From: Diaphorobacter nitroreducens
GTDB lineage: Bacteria > Pseudomonadota > Gammaproteobacteria > Burkholderiales > Burkholderiaceae_C
NCBI GenBank assembly: GCA_003755025.1
Contig: RJVL01000003.1
Coordinates: 392,306 to 456,305 of the forward strand
DNA: 64,000 nucleotides
Direction of reading: 5' to 3'
The translations under genes and the position numbers were made by a program. Position 1 is the first letter of the stretch. Each line of letters opens with the position of its first letter. Positions 28,910-37,884 of the stretch are shown one piece after another. Under the pieces are notes generated by a model. That model was not told where the DNA came from, searched no databases, and saw only the letters and a list, made by a program, of their open reading frames with translations.

Positions 28910-29797
28910 TCAGCGGCCGCGTGCGGCCAGCTTGCGCTTGAGCTGCGGAATCACGAGGGCGATGGTGACCAGCACGGCAGTCACCAGGTTGAGGTCCTGC
29001 GCCTTCAGGCCGATGAAGTCGCTGTTGAGCGCCAGCGCGATGAAGAAGCGGTACACGATGGCGCCAATGATCACGGCCAGCGTGGCCAGCACCAGGCGGC
29101 GCGAGGGCAGGATGCTCTCGCCCACGATCACGGCGGCCAGGCCGATGACGATGGTGCCGATGCCCATGGAAATGTCCGAGCCGCCCTGCGTCTGCGCGAA
29201 CAGCGCGCCCGCCAGTGCCACCAGCGCGTTGGATACGGCCATGCCCAGCAGCACCATGGCGCCGGTGTTGATGCCCTGCGCGCGGGCCATGCGCGCGTTA
29301 GAGCCGGTGGCTCGGATGGCCAAGCCGCGTTCGGTGGCGAAGAACCAGTCCATGAACAGCTTGGCCGCGATCACGATCACCAGCAGGATCATTGGGCGCG
29401 ACCAGTAGTCGTCCAGGCCCGGCGGCTGCAGCAAGGTGAACAGCGTCTCGTCGTTGATCAGCGGTACGTTGGGGCCGCCCATGATGCGCAGGTTGATGGA
29501 GTACAGCGCGATCATCATCAGAATGGACGCCAGCAGGTCCATGATCTTCAGGCGCACGTTCAGCCAGCCCGTGACCAGGCCGGCAACAGCCCCCGCCGCG
29601 GTGGCGGCCACCGTGGCCACGTAGGGGTTATGGCCGGTGGAAATGAGGATGGCGCAGACCGCGCCGCCCAGCGGGAAGCTGCCGTCCACCGTCAGGTCGG
29701 GAAAGCGCAGCAGCCGGAACGAGATGAAGACGCCCAGCGCGACCAGGCTGAAGATCAGGCCGATCTCGACGGCACCCAGCAGGGAAAAGAGTGACAT
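28910..29797 (-). CDS. ABC transporter permease (BPD_transp_2 type)
   Basis: The 295-residue membrane protein has about eight hydrophobic helices and the EAA-like region RAQGINTGAMVLLGMAVSNALVALAGALFAQTQGG, as in LivH/RbsC-like permeases. It starts MSLFSLLGAVEIGLIFSLVALGV. It is the second gene of the importer operon, separated from the binding-protein gene by 105 bases that hold a large terminator-like hairpin. Confidence 0.9.
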   Translation of the reverse strand: MSLFSLLGAVEIGLIFSLVALGVFISFRLLRFPDLTVDGSFPLGGAVCAILISTGHNPYVATVAATAAGAVAGLVTGWLNVRLKIMDLLASILMMIALYSINLRIMGGPNVPLINDETLFTLLQPPGLDDYWSRPMILLVIVIAAKLFMDWFFATERGLAIRATGSNARMARAQGINTGAMVLLGMAVSNALVALAGALFAQTQGGSDISMGIGTIVIGLAAVIVGESILPSRRLVLATLAVIIGAIVYRFFIALALNSDFIGLKAQDLNLVTAVLVTIALVIPQLKRKLAARGR

Positions 29798-29809
29798 GGA
29801 CAGTGGCGG

Positions 29810-29849
29810 ATAGAAAACAAAGCAGGAGCCATGGCGCCATGGCTCCTGC
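29810..29849 (-). terminator. intercistronic hairpin, probable partial terminator
   Basis: Bases 29822-29849 are a perfect 28-base palindrome (14-base-pair arms around GGC-GCC). On the minus-strand transcript it is followed by TTTGTTTTC. It lies after the binding-protein gene and before the permease start, so it can end most transcripts there and protect the upstream message, giving more binding protein than permease. Confidence 0.65.
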
Positions 29850-29902
29850 GTGGGGTGCCAGTGGCCCGGGCTGCCGCGGCGGCCCGGCCTTGGCGCGAAG
29901 GT

Positions 29903-30871
29903 TTATTGGACCACTTGCGTGGCGGATTTCACCAGCGCGTCGGAGAGCTTCACGCCCTGCTTCTCGGCGGCGCCGGGGTTCACGAACAGTTCCATCTTCG
30001 TGCTGACTTCAGGCTTGATGTCGCCGGGCTTTTCGCCCTTGAGCAGGCGCACCACCATGCGGCCGGTCTGTTCGCCCAGGTCGCGGTAGTTGATGCCCAG
30101 GGCGGCGATGGCGCCGCGCTTGACGCTGTCGGTGTCGGATGCCACCAGCGGCACCTTGGCCTCCTGGCCGACCTTCACCAGCGACTCGTAGGCCGAGACG
30201 ACGTTGTTGTCCGTGTTGGTGTAGATCACGTCCACCTTGCCCACCAGGCTGCGCGCGGCGCTGCTCACGTCCACCGAGCGCGGGGCAGAAGCCTCCACCA
30301 GCGTCATGCCCATCTTGGGCAACAGTTGCTTGAGTTCCTTGACCACGACGACGGAGTTGGCCTCGCCCGGGTTGTAGACCATGCCCACGCGCTTGGCGCC
30401 GGGCACGACCTGCTTGACCAGGTCCATCTGCTTGTCCAGCGCCAGCATGTCGGACACGCCGGTCACGTTGGTCTTGGAGGGTTCCCAGTTCTTCACCAGC
30501 TTGGCGGCCACGGGATCCGTCACGGCAGAGAACACCACAGGCACGGTCTTGGTGGCAGCCACTACGGCCTGGGCAGAGGGCGTGGCGATGGCGACGATGG
30601 CGTCAGGCTTGTCACCCACGAACTTGCGCGCGATCTGCGCGGCAGTGCCCGTGTTGCCCTGGGCGCTCTGGTATTGCCACTTGAGGTTCTTGCCCTCTTC
30701 AAAGCCGGCGGCCTGCAACTGGGCCTTCACGCCGTCGCGGATCGAGTCCAGGGCGGGGTGCTCCACGATGGCGGTCACGGCAACGGACTTTTGCTGCGCA
30801 TGCGCCACGGGCGCGAGGGCGGCTGCGGCCAGGGCGATAGCGCCCAGGGGCGCCCAAGACAAACTCTTCAT
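29903..30871 (-). CDS. ABC transporter substrate-binding protein (ABC_sub_bind family)
   Basis: The 322-residue precursor has a signal peptide (MKSLSWAPLGAIALAAAALAPVAHA) and the ABC_sub_bind pattern SVAVTAIVEHPALDSIRDGVK near the mature N terminus, with VFSAVTDPVAAKLV and MVYNPGEANSV later. This family includes the tryptophan/tyrosine binding proteins of Gram-positive bacteria; the ligand here is unknown. First gene of the operon. Confidence 0.92.
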   Translation of the reverse strand: MKSLSWAPLGAIALAAAALAPVAHAQQKSVAVTAIVEHPALDSIRDGVKAQLQAAGFEEGKNLKWQYQSAQGNTGTAAQIARKFVGDKPDAIVAIATPSAQAVVAATKTVPVVFSAVTDPVAAKLVKNWEPSKTNVTGVSDMLALDKQMDLVKQVVPGAKRVGMVYNPGEANSVVVVKELKQLLPKMGMTLVEASAPRSVDVSSAARSLVGKVDVIYTNTDNNVVSAYESLVKVGQEAKVPLVASDTDSVKRGAIAALGINYRDLGEQTGRMVVRLLKGEKPGDIKPEVSTKMELFVNPGAAEKQGVKLSDALVKSATQVVQ

Positions 30872-31030
30872 AACGGTTCACTCTCCAATTGAACGTGCGG
30901 TGTTTTCCTGTGTTTGTAGTACCAGGCCGGCGCAGGAACCACGCGCGGCCTTGTGGGGAGTCTACCGTTTGCCTGCCGTCCGTGGACGGAACGGGCGCTG
31001 CAGCACTTTGGTGTCAAAAGTGCCTCCACG

Positions 31031-31069
31031 GCTTTTCAGTCAAGCGCTAACAGCTATTAAAAATATAGC
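31031..31069. repeat. AGCGCT-type repeat, half copy 3
   Basis: Only the right half is present: CAAGCGCTAACAGCTATTAA with an ATATAG end. It lies 21 bases beyond the ETF-ubiquinone oxidoreductase stop codon and upstream of the importer operon. Confidence 0.75.
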
Positions 31070-31089
31070 ATTGCGCAGCAGCCCCTTGG

Positions 31090-32796
31090 TTACATGCCCG
31101 AATAGTTCGGACCGCCGCCGCCTTCCGGCGTGACCCAGACGATGTTCTGCGTCGGGTCCTTGATGTCGCAGGTCTTGCAGTGCACGCAGTTCTGGGCGTT
31201 GATTTGCAGGCGTTGTGCGCTGCCGCCCTTGGCTTCGTCCGGCACGAACTCATATACGCCGGCCGGGCAGTAGCGCGCCTCGGGGCCGGCGTACTTGGCC
31301 AGGTTCACATTCACCGGCACGCTGGCGTCCTTGAGCGTCAGATGCGCGGGCTGGTCCTCGGCGTGGTTGGTGTTGCTGATGAACACGCTGGACAGGCGGT
31401 CGAAGGTCAGCTTGCCGTCCGGCTTGGGATACACGATGGGCTTGCACTCGGCCGCGGGCTTCAGGTAGGCGTGGTCGGGCTTGTCGCGGTGCAGCGTCCA
31501 TGGAATGTGGCCCTTGAGCACGAACTGCTCGATGCCGTTCATCACCGTGGCCGTGACCAGGCCCTTCTTGAACCAGGCCTTGAAGTTGCGTGCCTTGTTC
31601 AGTTCGGTGTAGAGCCAGCTGCCCTCGAAGGCCTTGGGATAGGCCGAGAGCTCATCATGCTGGCGGCCATTTTGAATGGCGTCATATGCCGCCTCGGCGG
31701 CCAGCATGCCGGTCTTGATGGCGGCATGGCTGCCCTTGATGCGGCTCACGTTCAGGAAGCCCGCCTCGCAGCCCACCAGCGCGCCGCCCGGGAACACGAA
31801 CTTGGGCAGGCTCATCAGGCCGCCGGCCGTGATGGCGCGTGCGCCGTAGCCCAGGCGCTTGGCGGGCTTGATGCCCTTGGCCTCGTCGCCCTCCAGGTAC
31901 CAGCGGATGTTGGGGTGGGTCTTCCAGCGCTGGAATTCCTCGAACGGGCTCAGGTAGGGGTTGCTGTAGTCCAGGCCGGTGATGAAGCCCAGCGTGACCT
32001 TGTTGTCCTCCAGGTGGTAGAGGAAGGCGCCACCGTAGGTGCTGTTGTCCATGGGCCAACCGGCGGTGTGCAGCACGAAGCCGGGCTGGTGGCGCTGGGG
32101 GTCGATCTCCCACAACTCCTTGATGCCGATGCCGTAGGTCTGGGGGTCGCTCTCCGCATCCAGCTTGTAGCGGGCGATGACCTGCTTGCCCAGATGACCA
32201 CGCGCACCCTCGGCAAAGATGGTGTACTTGGCATGCAATTCCATGCCCAGCTGAAATTCGCTCGTGGGCTCGCCGTCCTTGCCCACCCCCATGTTGCCGG
32301 TGGCCACGCCCTTGACGGAGCCGTCTTCGTTGTAGAGCACTTCAGCGGCGGCAAAGCCGGGGAAAATCTCCACGCCCAGGCCTTCCGCCTGTTCGGCCAG
32401 CCAGCGCACCACGTTGCCCAGGCTGACGATGTAATTGCCGTGGTTCTGAAAGCACTGCGGCAGCAGGAAATTGGGCGTGCGCAGGGAGGACTTCTCGCCC
32501 AGGAACACCATGGCGTCGTCGGTCACGGGCTGGTTCAGCGGCGCGCCCTTGGCCTTCCAGTCGGGGATCAGTTCGGTCAATGCCTTCGGGTCCATGATGG
32601 CGCCGGACAGGATGTGCGCGCCCGGCTCGGAGCCTTTTTCGAGCACGACGACGGAAACGTCCTGGCCCTTCTCGGCCGCCAGTTGCTTCAGGCGGATGGC
32701 GGTGGCAAGCCCGCCGGGGCCGCCGCCGACGATCACCACGTCATATTCCATGGCTTCCCGGGGACCGTAGGTGCTCAGAATTTCGTCGTTCGTCAT
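31090..32796 (-). CDS. electron transfer flavoprotein-ubiquinone oxidoreductase
   Basis: Membrane-associated FAD and iron-sulfur protein that passes electrons from ETF (acyl-CoA and choline-type dehydrogenases) to the quinone pool. The 568-residue protein shows the FAD motif DVVIVGGGPGGLATAIRLKQ and, near the end, the 4Fe-4S ligands in CPAGVYEF and NCVHCKTCDIKDP, followed by the conserved GGGGPNYSGM terminus. The ATG at 32796 matches the family start; the upstream extension is the promoter region. It is a single-gene unit; etfA/etfB are not in the window. Confidence 0.95.
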   Translation of the reverse strand: MTNDEILSTYGPREAMEYDVVIVGGGPGGLATAIRLKQLAAEKGQDVSVVVLEKGSEPGAHILSGAIMDPKALTELIPDWKAKGAPLNQPVTDDAMVFLGEKSSLRTPNFLLPQCFQNHGNYIVSLGNVVRWLAEQAEGLGVEIFPGFAAAEVLYNEDGSVKGVATGNMGVGKDGEPTSEFQLGMELHAKYTIFAEGARGHLGKQVIARYKLDAESDPQTYGIGIKELWEIDPQRHQPGFVLHTAGWPMDNSTYGGAFLYHLEDNKVTLGFITGLDYSNPYLSPFEEFQRWKTHPNIRWYLEGDEAKGIKPAKRLGYGARAITAGGLMSLPKFVFPGGALVGCEAGFLNVSRIKGSHAAIKTGMLAAEAAYDAIQNGRQHDELSAYPKAFEGSWLYTELNKARNFKAWFKKGLVTATVMNGIEQFVLKGHIPWTLHRDKPDHAYLKPAAECKPIVYPKPDGKLTFDRLSSVFISNTNHAEDQPAHLTLKDASVPVNVNLAKYAGPEARYCPAGVYEFVPDEAKGGSAQRLQINAQNCVHCKTCDIKDPTQNIVWVTPEGGGGPNYSGM

Positions 32797-33317
32797 GGGT
32801 GTCTCTTCTGCTTCGATAGTGGAAAAAGGCAGGGTGCCGGCCTGTGGGAGCGATGGCCCTGTGTGGTGACCGATTGTATTCAGGCCGTCGCACAGGAATC
32901 GCACGGTCGTTCACTTCTCGCTGTGCCGTCCAGACACTTCATTTTGTGCAGTGCACAAGCGCAAACGGGGCGTTCGCGTACCTTCGCTTTATGGGGGAAC
33001 GAACTGAAAAACGGCAAGCGATGCCCGCTTTTTCGAATCCCGCATTCCGTAATTTGGCAGCACTTTCGTTATGTGAAAGTGAAGGCCACGGCAAAACCCG
33101 AGTCTGGCACCGCGACGGCCAGCGCTGTGGTGTGGCAACCTGGCGAAAATTGGACGGGACACTAGGGTAAACACTTAGCTAGAGCAGGGGCATTCCGCGG
33201 GAGATGCTTGTTACCAGCCACTTCCGAATAAAGTCACACTTATTTACATTTGGCGGTTTTTCCTTCTCGTGTTTGCTTCACGGACGGTAAGTCAGCCGTT
33301 CACGTTCCGAGGTACAC
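32797..33317. other. 521-base gap between ETF-QO and chemoreceptor genes
   Basis: I see no convincing coding frame here; the open frames lack ribosome sites and family-like sequence. The region is AT-richer near 32930-33000 and 33210-33270 and must hold the two divergent promoters. The only clear element is the palindrome at 33061-33081, listed separately. I found no clean flagellar-type promoter in front of the chemoreceptor. Confidence 0.6.
33061..33081. promoter_or_regulatory. 21-base palindrome, operator candidate
   Basis: CACTTTC (33061-33067) and GAAAGTG (33075-33081) are perfect inverted arms around GTTATGT. The TTTCGTTATGTGAAA core resembles operators of IclR-type regulators as I remember them, but no such regulator gene is in the window. 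It is 237 bases before the chemoreceptor start. Confidence 0.45.
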
Positions 33318-34889
33318 ATGGAAAACTTTCGTATCGGCACCCGCCTGACGGCTGGGTTTGGCCTGCTCATCCTGTTTGCGGTGCTCATGCTCACAGTGGG
33401 GGTGTGGCAGTTGCAGGAGGTGGCCGGGAGCACGCGGCAAATCCTTTCTGTGCCGCTCCAGAAGGAACGGCTGGTGACCGACTGGTACGGAGTGATTCGC
33501 GCCAGCATCCAGCGTGCCACTGCTGTCGCGCGCAGCAGCGACGACTCGCTGACGGAGTTGTTCGCCGCAGAGAACGCCGCGTCGAGCAAGGAAACCAACG
33601 AACGGCAGGCCCAGTTCGTCAAGCTCATTTCCGGCAGCGAAGAGCAAGCCCTCTTTGACACTCTCAGTGGACACCGTCAGGCATACATCCAGGCCCGCGA
33701 CGCCATCATCGCCGCCAAGAAGGGCGGGCAGGCAGAGCAGGTGACCACCTTGTTCGAGCGCCAGTTCGTTCCTGCCTCCCGTGGCTATCTGGAAAGCCTG
33801 GCGGCGCTGCGCGACTTCCAGCGGGCCAGTATCGATCGCACCGGGCAAGACATCGACAGCAGCGCTACCGCAAGCTCCTGGCTGATGGGCGGCATCGGGC
33901 TGGTGGTCCTGGTGGCGGGCATCGGTGTGGCCTGGATCCTTACCCACAGCATCACTGCGCCGTTGGCCCGCGCTGTCCAAGCAACGCAGGTGGTCGCCGC
34001 AGGAGACCTCACGCATGCCGTGCACTCCAGCGGCCGGGACGAAGGTGCCCAGCTGTTGCAAGCGCTGCAAGCCATGACCGACCGTTTGCGTACCATCGTA
34101 GGCGAGGTGCGCCAGGGCGCCGACAGCATTGCGGGCGCGTCGGCAGAGATTGCCGCAGGCAACCTGGACCTGTCCCGGCGCACGGAACAGCAAGCCAGTT
34201 CGCTGGAGGAAACGGCAGCTTCCCTGGAAGAGCTGACGTCGACGGTGCGTCAGAACGCCGACAACGCCCATCAAGCCAACCAGCTGGCGCGCACGGCGGC
34301 AGAGCAGGCCCAGCAAGGCGGCCAGGTGATGGACGATGTGATGCAGACCATGCGCGCCATCGACGCGTCGTCGCGCAAGATCGTGGACATCATTGGCGTG
34401 ATCGACTCCATTGCCTTCCAGACCAACATCCTTGCGCTCAACGCGGCGGTCGAAGCGGCACGGGCCGGCGAGCAGGGGCGGGGGTTTGCCGTGGTGGCCT
34501 CCGAGGTGCGCTCATTGGCCGGCCGTTCGTCCGAAGCGGCGAAGGAGATCAAGGACTTGATCGGACGTTCGGTCGATACCGTCGAGGCGGGTAACCAACT
34601 CGTGGCGAAGGCCGGCACATCCATCCAGGACATCATTCGCAGCGTTGACCAGGTGAGCGCTCTGGTGGGCGAAATCAGTGCGGCAAGCCGTGAACAGAGC
34701 TCGGGCATCGAGCAGGTGAATATCGCGGTGGCGCACATGGACCAGGCGACGCAGCAGAATGCCGCGCTCGTCGAAGAGGCCACCGCTGCGACGCAATCGC
34801 TGCAGGGCCAGGCGGCGCAAGTGGCCCAGGCCGTAGGGGTCTTTCGCGTTGATTCCTCGGCAGTCGCGTTGCCGGCACCGCAGGCCTGA
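33318..34889 (+). CDS. methyl-accepting chemotaxis protein
   Basis: The 523-residue chemoreceptor has one membrane helix at 10-30, a periplasmic four-helix-bundle-type sensor (about 35-185), a second helix at 190-212, a HAMP domain, and a long cytoplasmic coiled coil with the absolutely conserved tip [20 protein letters not shown] and [23 protein letters not shown]. It signals to CheA/CheW. The C terminus ends ALPAPQA and has no CheR-docking pentapeptide of the NWETF type. Ligand unknown; no che genes are nearby. Confidence 0.93.
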   Translation: MENFRIGTRLTAGFGLLILFAVLMLTVGVWQLQEVAGSTRQILSVPLQKERLVTDWYGVIRASIQRATAVARSSDDSLTELFAAENAASSKETNERQAQFVKLISGSEEQALFDTLSGHRQAYIQARDAIIAAKKGGQAEQVTTLFERQFVPASRGYLESLAALRDFQRASIDRTGQDIDSSATASSWLMGGIGLVVLVAGIGVAWILTHSITAPLARAVQATQVVAAGDLTHAVHSSGRDEGAQLLQALQAMTDRLRTIVGEVRQGADSIAGASAEIAAGNLDLSRRTEQQASSLEETAASLEELTSTVRQNADNAHQANQLARTAAEQAQQGGQVMDDVMQTMRAIDASSRKIVDIIGVIDSIAFQTNILALNAAVEAARAGEQGRGFAVVASEVRSLAGRSSEAAKEIKDLIGRSVDTVEAGNQLVAKAGTSIQDIIRSVDQVSALVGEISAASREQSSGIEQVNIAVAHMDQATQQNAALVEEATAATQSLQGQAAQVAQAVGVFRVDSSAVALPAPQA

Positions 34890-34957
34890 TCCTGGATACC
34901 ACCGCACACCCCGCCGGGCCCCCGGGGCCTGGCGCTGGCGTAAGGGCAACGGCTGGC

Positions 34958-36316
34958 TTACCTGGGCGTCAGCAACAGCCGCGCCTCGAACCCGCCAGCC
35001 TCGCCAGCCAGGGGTGACGTGAGTTGTAGCTGGGCATCGTGCTTGGCCGCAATGGTCGCGACGATGGACAGACCCAGTCCATACCCCGTGCGGTCCGCGC
35101 TCTGGCGCACATGGCGCTGCTGCAGGGTCTGCAGGCGGTCGCTGCTCACACCCGGGCCGTGGTCGCGCACGGCGATAGCGCAGCCAGGGCCCACGATGAG
35201 TTCCACCGCGCTGTCGCCGGCATAGCTCAGTGCGTTCTCCAGCAGGTTGCGCAGGGCAATGGCCAGCGCGTCGAAGTCGCCCCGCGCTACGGGAGCGGGC
35301 CCTTCGTAAGCGGTTACCAGATCCAGCCGGTCGGCGGCGCGATCATCCTGCCAAAACTCCTGCGCCACCGTGGTGGCCAGTTGGGCCAGGTCCACGGGCT
35401 CCCGGGTATAGGGAGCACTGGACTCGGCGCGCGACAGCTGCAGCAGCTTTTCGGTGCGGCGGCTCAGCGTTTGCAGTGCGGCGATGGCGGCCTGCACGTC
35501 GTCACGGTGCAGGCCATGTTCCAGTGCCGTCTGTAACCGCAGGCGGGCCGCGGTGAGCGGCGTGCGCAGTTCGTGCGCAGCGTTGGCGGCCAGGGCGCGT
35601 TCCACGTCCAACGCGCGGGACAGGCGGTCCAGCAACCGGTTTACATGGTCTTCCACGCTGCGCAGTTCGCGCGGCAGGCCGGGCAGGGCGATCGGGGTGA
35701 GCTGCTGCCCGTCGCGCAGGCTGATCTCGTGCGTGAGAGCGTCCAGCACCTGCAATTCGCGCCGCGCGATGCGCCGCAGCAGCAGCGCCAGCAGGGGCAG
35801 CATGGCCACCATGACGATGCCCAGGCCGACCAGGGTGCGGTTCACCGCCTCGCGCCGCTCGTGCAGCGGGTCGGCCACCTGCATGAAGAGAGGGCGAGTG
35901 GGGTGCGACAGGGTGTAGACACGCCATCCGTGCGTGTTCTCGAAGCCCGGCGCCAGCGGTACGTCGAACTGCTCGGGCTGGGCCTCGGCCGACCGCGCCA
36001 GCACGCGCGTGTCGGGCGCGACGATCTGGTAGAGCAGGTCGGCATCGGCAAACGATCCCGGAGAGGGCAGGACCAGCGGCCCCTCGGTCGCGTCGCGCGG
36101 GCCGGCCGCGTCCAGGTGGTCCAGGGCAATATCGAAGAAACGGTGTGAGACCTCGACCAATTCGTTGTCGAAGTTGTAACTGATCTCGCGGTCCGTGTAC
36201 CACACCACGCCCAGCACGCACAGCAGCCACACGCCGCCCACCCAGAGGATCAGGCTGCGCGTCAGTCGCCCCGCAAGGGTCTGCGTGCGCAATGGCCCGC
36301 GCAGGTGTGTCCTCAT
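34958..36316 (-). CDS. two-component sensor histidine kinase (QseC/PmrB-like)
   Basis: The 452-residue kinase has two membrane helices (about 20-42 and 160-185) flanking a periplasmic sensor of the 2CSK_N/TctE type, a HAMP-like linker, HisKA with phospho-His in NAAHELRTPLTAAR, and an ATP-binding domain with LENALSYAG, RDHGPGVS and GYGLGLSIV. Its start overlaps the response regulator stop by four bases (ATGA). Together with that regulator and the divergent PAP2-eptA genes it suggests a system that senses envelope conditions and remodels lipid A. Confidence 0.92.
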   Translation of the reverse strand: MRTHLRGPLRTQTLAGRLTRSLILWVGGVWLLCVLGVVWYTDREISYNFDNELVEVSHRFFDIALDHLDAAGPRDATEGPLVLPSPGSFADADLLYQIVAPDTRVLARSAEAQPEQFDVPLAPGFENTHGWRVYTLSHPTRPLFMQVADPLHERREAVNRTLVGLGIVMVAMLPLLALLLRRIARRELQVLDALTHEISLRDGQQLTPIALPGLPRELRSVEDHVNRLLDRLSRALDVERALAANAAHELRTPLTAARLRLQTALEHGLHRDDVQAAIAALQTLSRRTEKLLQLSRAESSAPYTREPVDLAQLATTVAQEFWQDDRAADRLDLVTAYEGPAPVARGDFDALAIALRNLLENALSYAGDSAVELIVGPGCAIAVRDHGPGVSSDRLQTLQQRHVRQSADRTGYGLGLSIVATIAAKHDAQLQLTSPLAGEAGGFEARLLLTPR

Positions 36317-36993
36317 GCCGTTAAGCCTTCGTCAGGACGGTGCACGAGGCGGTAGCCCAACCCGCGCAGGGTCTCGATGTGTTCGCGCCCCAGCTTGCGC
36401 CGCAGCCGGCTGATGAACACCTCCAGCGTGTTGCTATCGGCCTCGTCGTCAAAGCCATACAGCGCGTCCTGCAGGCTTTCGCGCGTGTGGATGCGCTCGG
36501 GGCGGGTTGCCATCACGCGCAGCAGCGCCCATTCCTTCTGCGTGAGCGCGATCGGCACCCCGGCGCGGCGCACCTGCTCGCGCGACAGGTCGATCTGCAG
36601 GTCGCCCAGCGCCAATACCGGTACATAGGCGGCGTTGCGGCGGCGCTCCACCGCACGCAGGCGGGCCAGCAGTTCACCGGGGTCGTAGGGCTTGACGAGG
36701 TAGTCGTCCGCTCCCGCGTCCAGGCCGGCGATGCGGTCGCTGACCTGGTCGCGCGCCGTCAGCACGATGACGATGGGCCGGTCCTTGAGGGCACGGATCT
36801 GCGGCAGCAGGCTCAGGCCATCCCCGTCGGCCAGGTGCAGGTCCAGCAGTACCGCGGCGTACTGGGCCGCGCGCAGGGCGGCGCCGGCCTGCGCCAAGCT
36901 GGGAACGGCATCGACCACGAAGGCCTTGGCGCGCAGATAGCCGCACACGGCCTCGGACAGGGCTTCGTCGTCTTCTACCAGCAGCACGCGCAT
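36313..36993 (-). CDS. OmpR-family response regulator (QseB/PmrA-like)
   Basis: The 226-residue regulator has a receiver domain (VEDDEAL at 6-12, phospho-Asp51 in LLDLHLADGDG, Lys in DDYLVKPYD) and a C-terminal winged helix with SNTLEVFISRLRRKLG. ATG 36993 gives the standard start MRVLLVEDD; the longer frame is promoter sequence. It is divergent from the PAP2-eptA genes by 143 bases. OmpR-family dimers bind direct repeats spaced about 11 bases, and TTCA repeats with that spacing occur in front of both target candidates. Confidence 0.93.
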   Translation of the reverse strand: MRVLLVEDDEALSEAVCGYLRAKAFVVDAVPSLAQAGAALRAAQYAAVLLDLHLADGDGLSLLPQIRALKDRPIVIVLTARDQVSDRIAGLDAGADDYLVKPYDPGELLARLRAVERRRNAAYVPVLALGDLQIDLSREQVRRAGVPIALTQKEWALLRVMATRPERIHTRESLQDALYGFDDEADSNTLEVFISRLRRKLGREHIETLRGLGYRLVHRPDEGLTA

Positions 36994-37053
36994 GCAAATT
37001 TCTCTAAGGTGGGTGAGGCCGAAAGTGTAGGGCGCTGTGCGGGCGGTCTGGTG

Positions 37054-37068
37054 TTCATGGTGCATTCA
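37054..37068 (+). promoter_or_regulatory. TTCA-N7-TTCA direct repeat before PAP2 gene
   Basis: TTCATGGTGCATTCA carries two TTCA half-sites 11 bases apart start to start, between the divergent regulator and PAP2 genes. The same layout recurs before eptA. The 11-base phase is what OmpR-family regulators need. Confidence 0.35.
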
Positions 37069-37136
37069 GGCCGCGGGCGTAGCCTGACGGGGTGCCGTTT
37101 TCTGCCCACGGCGGTTGTTGTGCCGCCAGCCTTGCC

Positions 37137-37838
37137 ATGCCCTTCTGGAATTTGCGCCGCCTGTATGCGGTGACGTTGTTGCTTTTCCTGTTGCTCGTCT
37201 TGTGGGACGCTTCGGGCCTGGATCTGCCATTGGCCCGCCTGTTTGGGGGGGCGCAGGGCTTTGCCTGGCGTGACCACCATACCTTTGCCCTGCTGACGCA
37301 TGAGGGTCCGCGCTATGCCAGCGGTGCGCTGCTGGCCGCACTGGCGGTGGGGGTGTGGCGGCCCTGGGGATTCCTGCGCGTCATGGCGCCGGCGCAGCGC
37401 GCGCAACTGGTGCTGTCCGTCATCGGTGCGATGCTGGCGGTTTCGGTGTTCAAGCGCCTGAACACCACCAGCTGTCCCTGGGATCTGGCCGAGTTCGGCG
37501 GGGTGGCGCAGTACGTCTCGCACTGGGTGTGGGGCGTGCGCGACCTGGGGCCGGGGCACTGCTTCCCTGCAGGGCATGCCTCGGCCGCGTTTGGCTTTGT
37601 AGCGGGCTGGTTCGTACTGCGCCGCGCGGCGCCGAACGTAGCGCGCCTCTGGCTGCCCGGCGCTCTGATGGCCGGGCTGGCACTGGGCTGGGCGCAGCAG
37701 ATGCGCGGTGCACATTTCATGAGCCACACACTGTGGTCCGCCTGGTCCTGCTGGACCGTGGGCCTTGCGTGGGAAAGTCTGGCGCAGCTGCACGTGCGCC
37801 TGGGAGTAGCGGCAGATACAAAGCTGAACGAAGCCTGA
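37137..37838 (+). CDS. PAP2-family phosphatase, probable lipid A phosphatase
   Basis: The 233-residue membrane protein has about six hydrophobic helices. PAP2 superfamily motifs are visible as KRLNTTSCPWDL (motif 1 region), GHCFPAGHASAAFGF (motif 2, PAGH in place of PSGH) and RGAHFMSHTLWSAW (motif 3 with the active His). Its neighbours are eptA and a PmrAB-like two-component system, so removal of a lipid A phosphate (LpxE/LpxF-like) or recycling of undecaprenyl pyrophosphate are the likely roles. ATG 37137 begins the first helix; an upstream GTG at 37092 is in frame. Confidence 0.82.
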   Translation: MPFWNLRRLYAVTLLLFLLLVLWDASGLDLPLARLFGGAQGFAWRDHHTFALLTHEGPRYASGALLAALAVGVWRPWGFLRVMAPAQRAQLVLSVIGAMLAVSVFKRLNTTSCPWDLAEFGGVAQYVSHWVWGVRDLGPGHCFPAGHASAAFGFVAGWFVLRRAAPNVARLWLPGALMAGLALGWAQQMRGAHFMSHTLWSAWSCWTVGLAWESLAQLHVRLGVAADTKLNEA

Positions 37839-37846
37839 GCGGCGTC

Positions 37847-37861
37847 TTCAGCTTGGCTTCA
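37847..37861 (+). promoter_or_regulatory. TTCA-N7-TTCA direct repeat before eptA
   Basis: TTCAGCTTGGCTTCA, 24 bases before the eptA start, repeats the half-site and the 11-base spacing seen before the PAP2 gene. It is close enough to the start codon that it would act on an eptA-proximal promoter, or may be chance. Confidence 0.3.
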
Positions 37862-37884
37862 GTGGCAGGTTCCACGATGGCGGC

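Noticed and set aside
31180..33165. 661-residue plus-strand ORF opposite ETF-QO
   Set aside because: Antisense shadow: the minus strand holds FAD and 4Fe-4S motifs; this frame has none.
32844..33170. 108-residue ORF in the 521-base gap
   Set aside because: No ribosome site, no recognisable sequence, and codon choice unlike neighbouring genes.
34905..34930. Terminator after the chemoreceptor gene
   Set aside because: GCCGGGCCCC/CGGGGCC can fold, but no T run follows on either strand.
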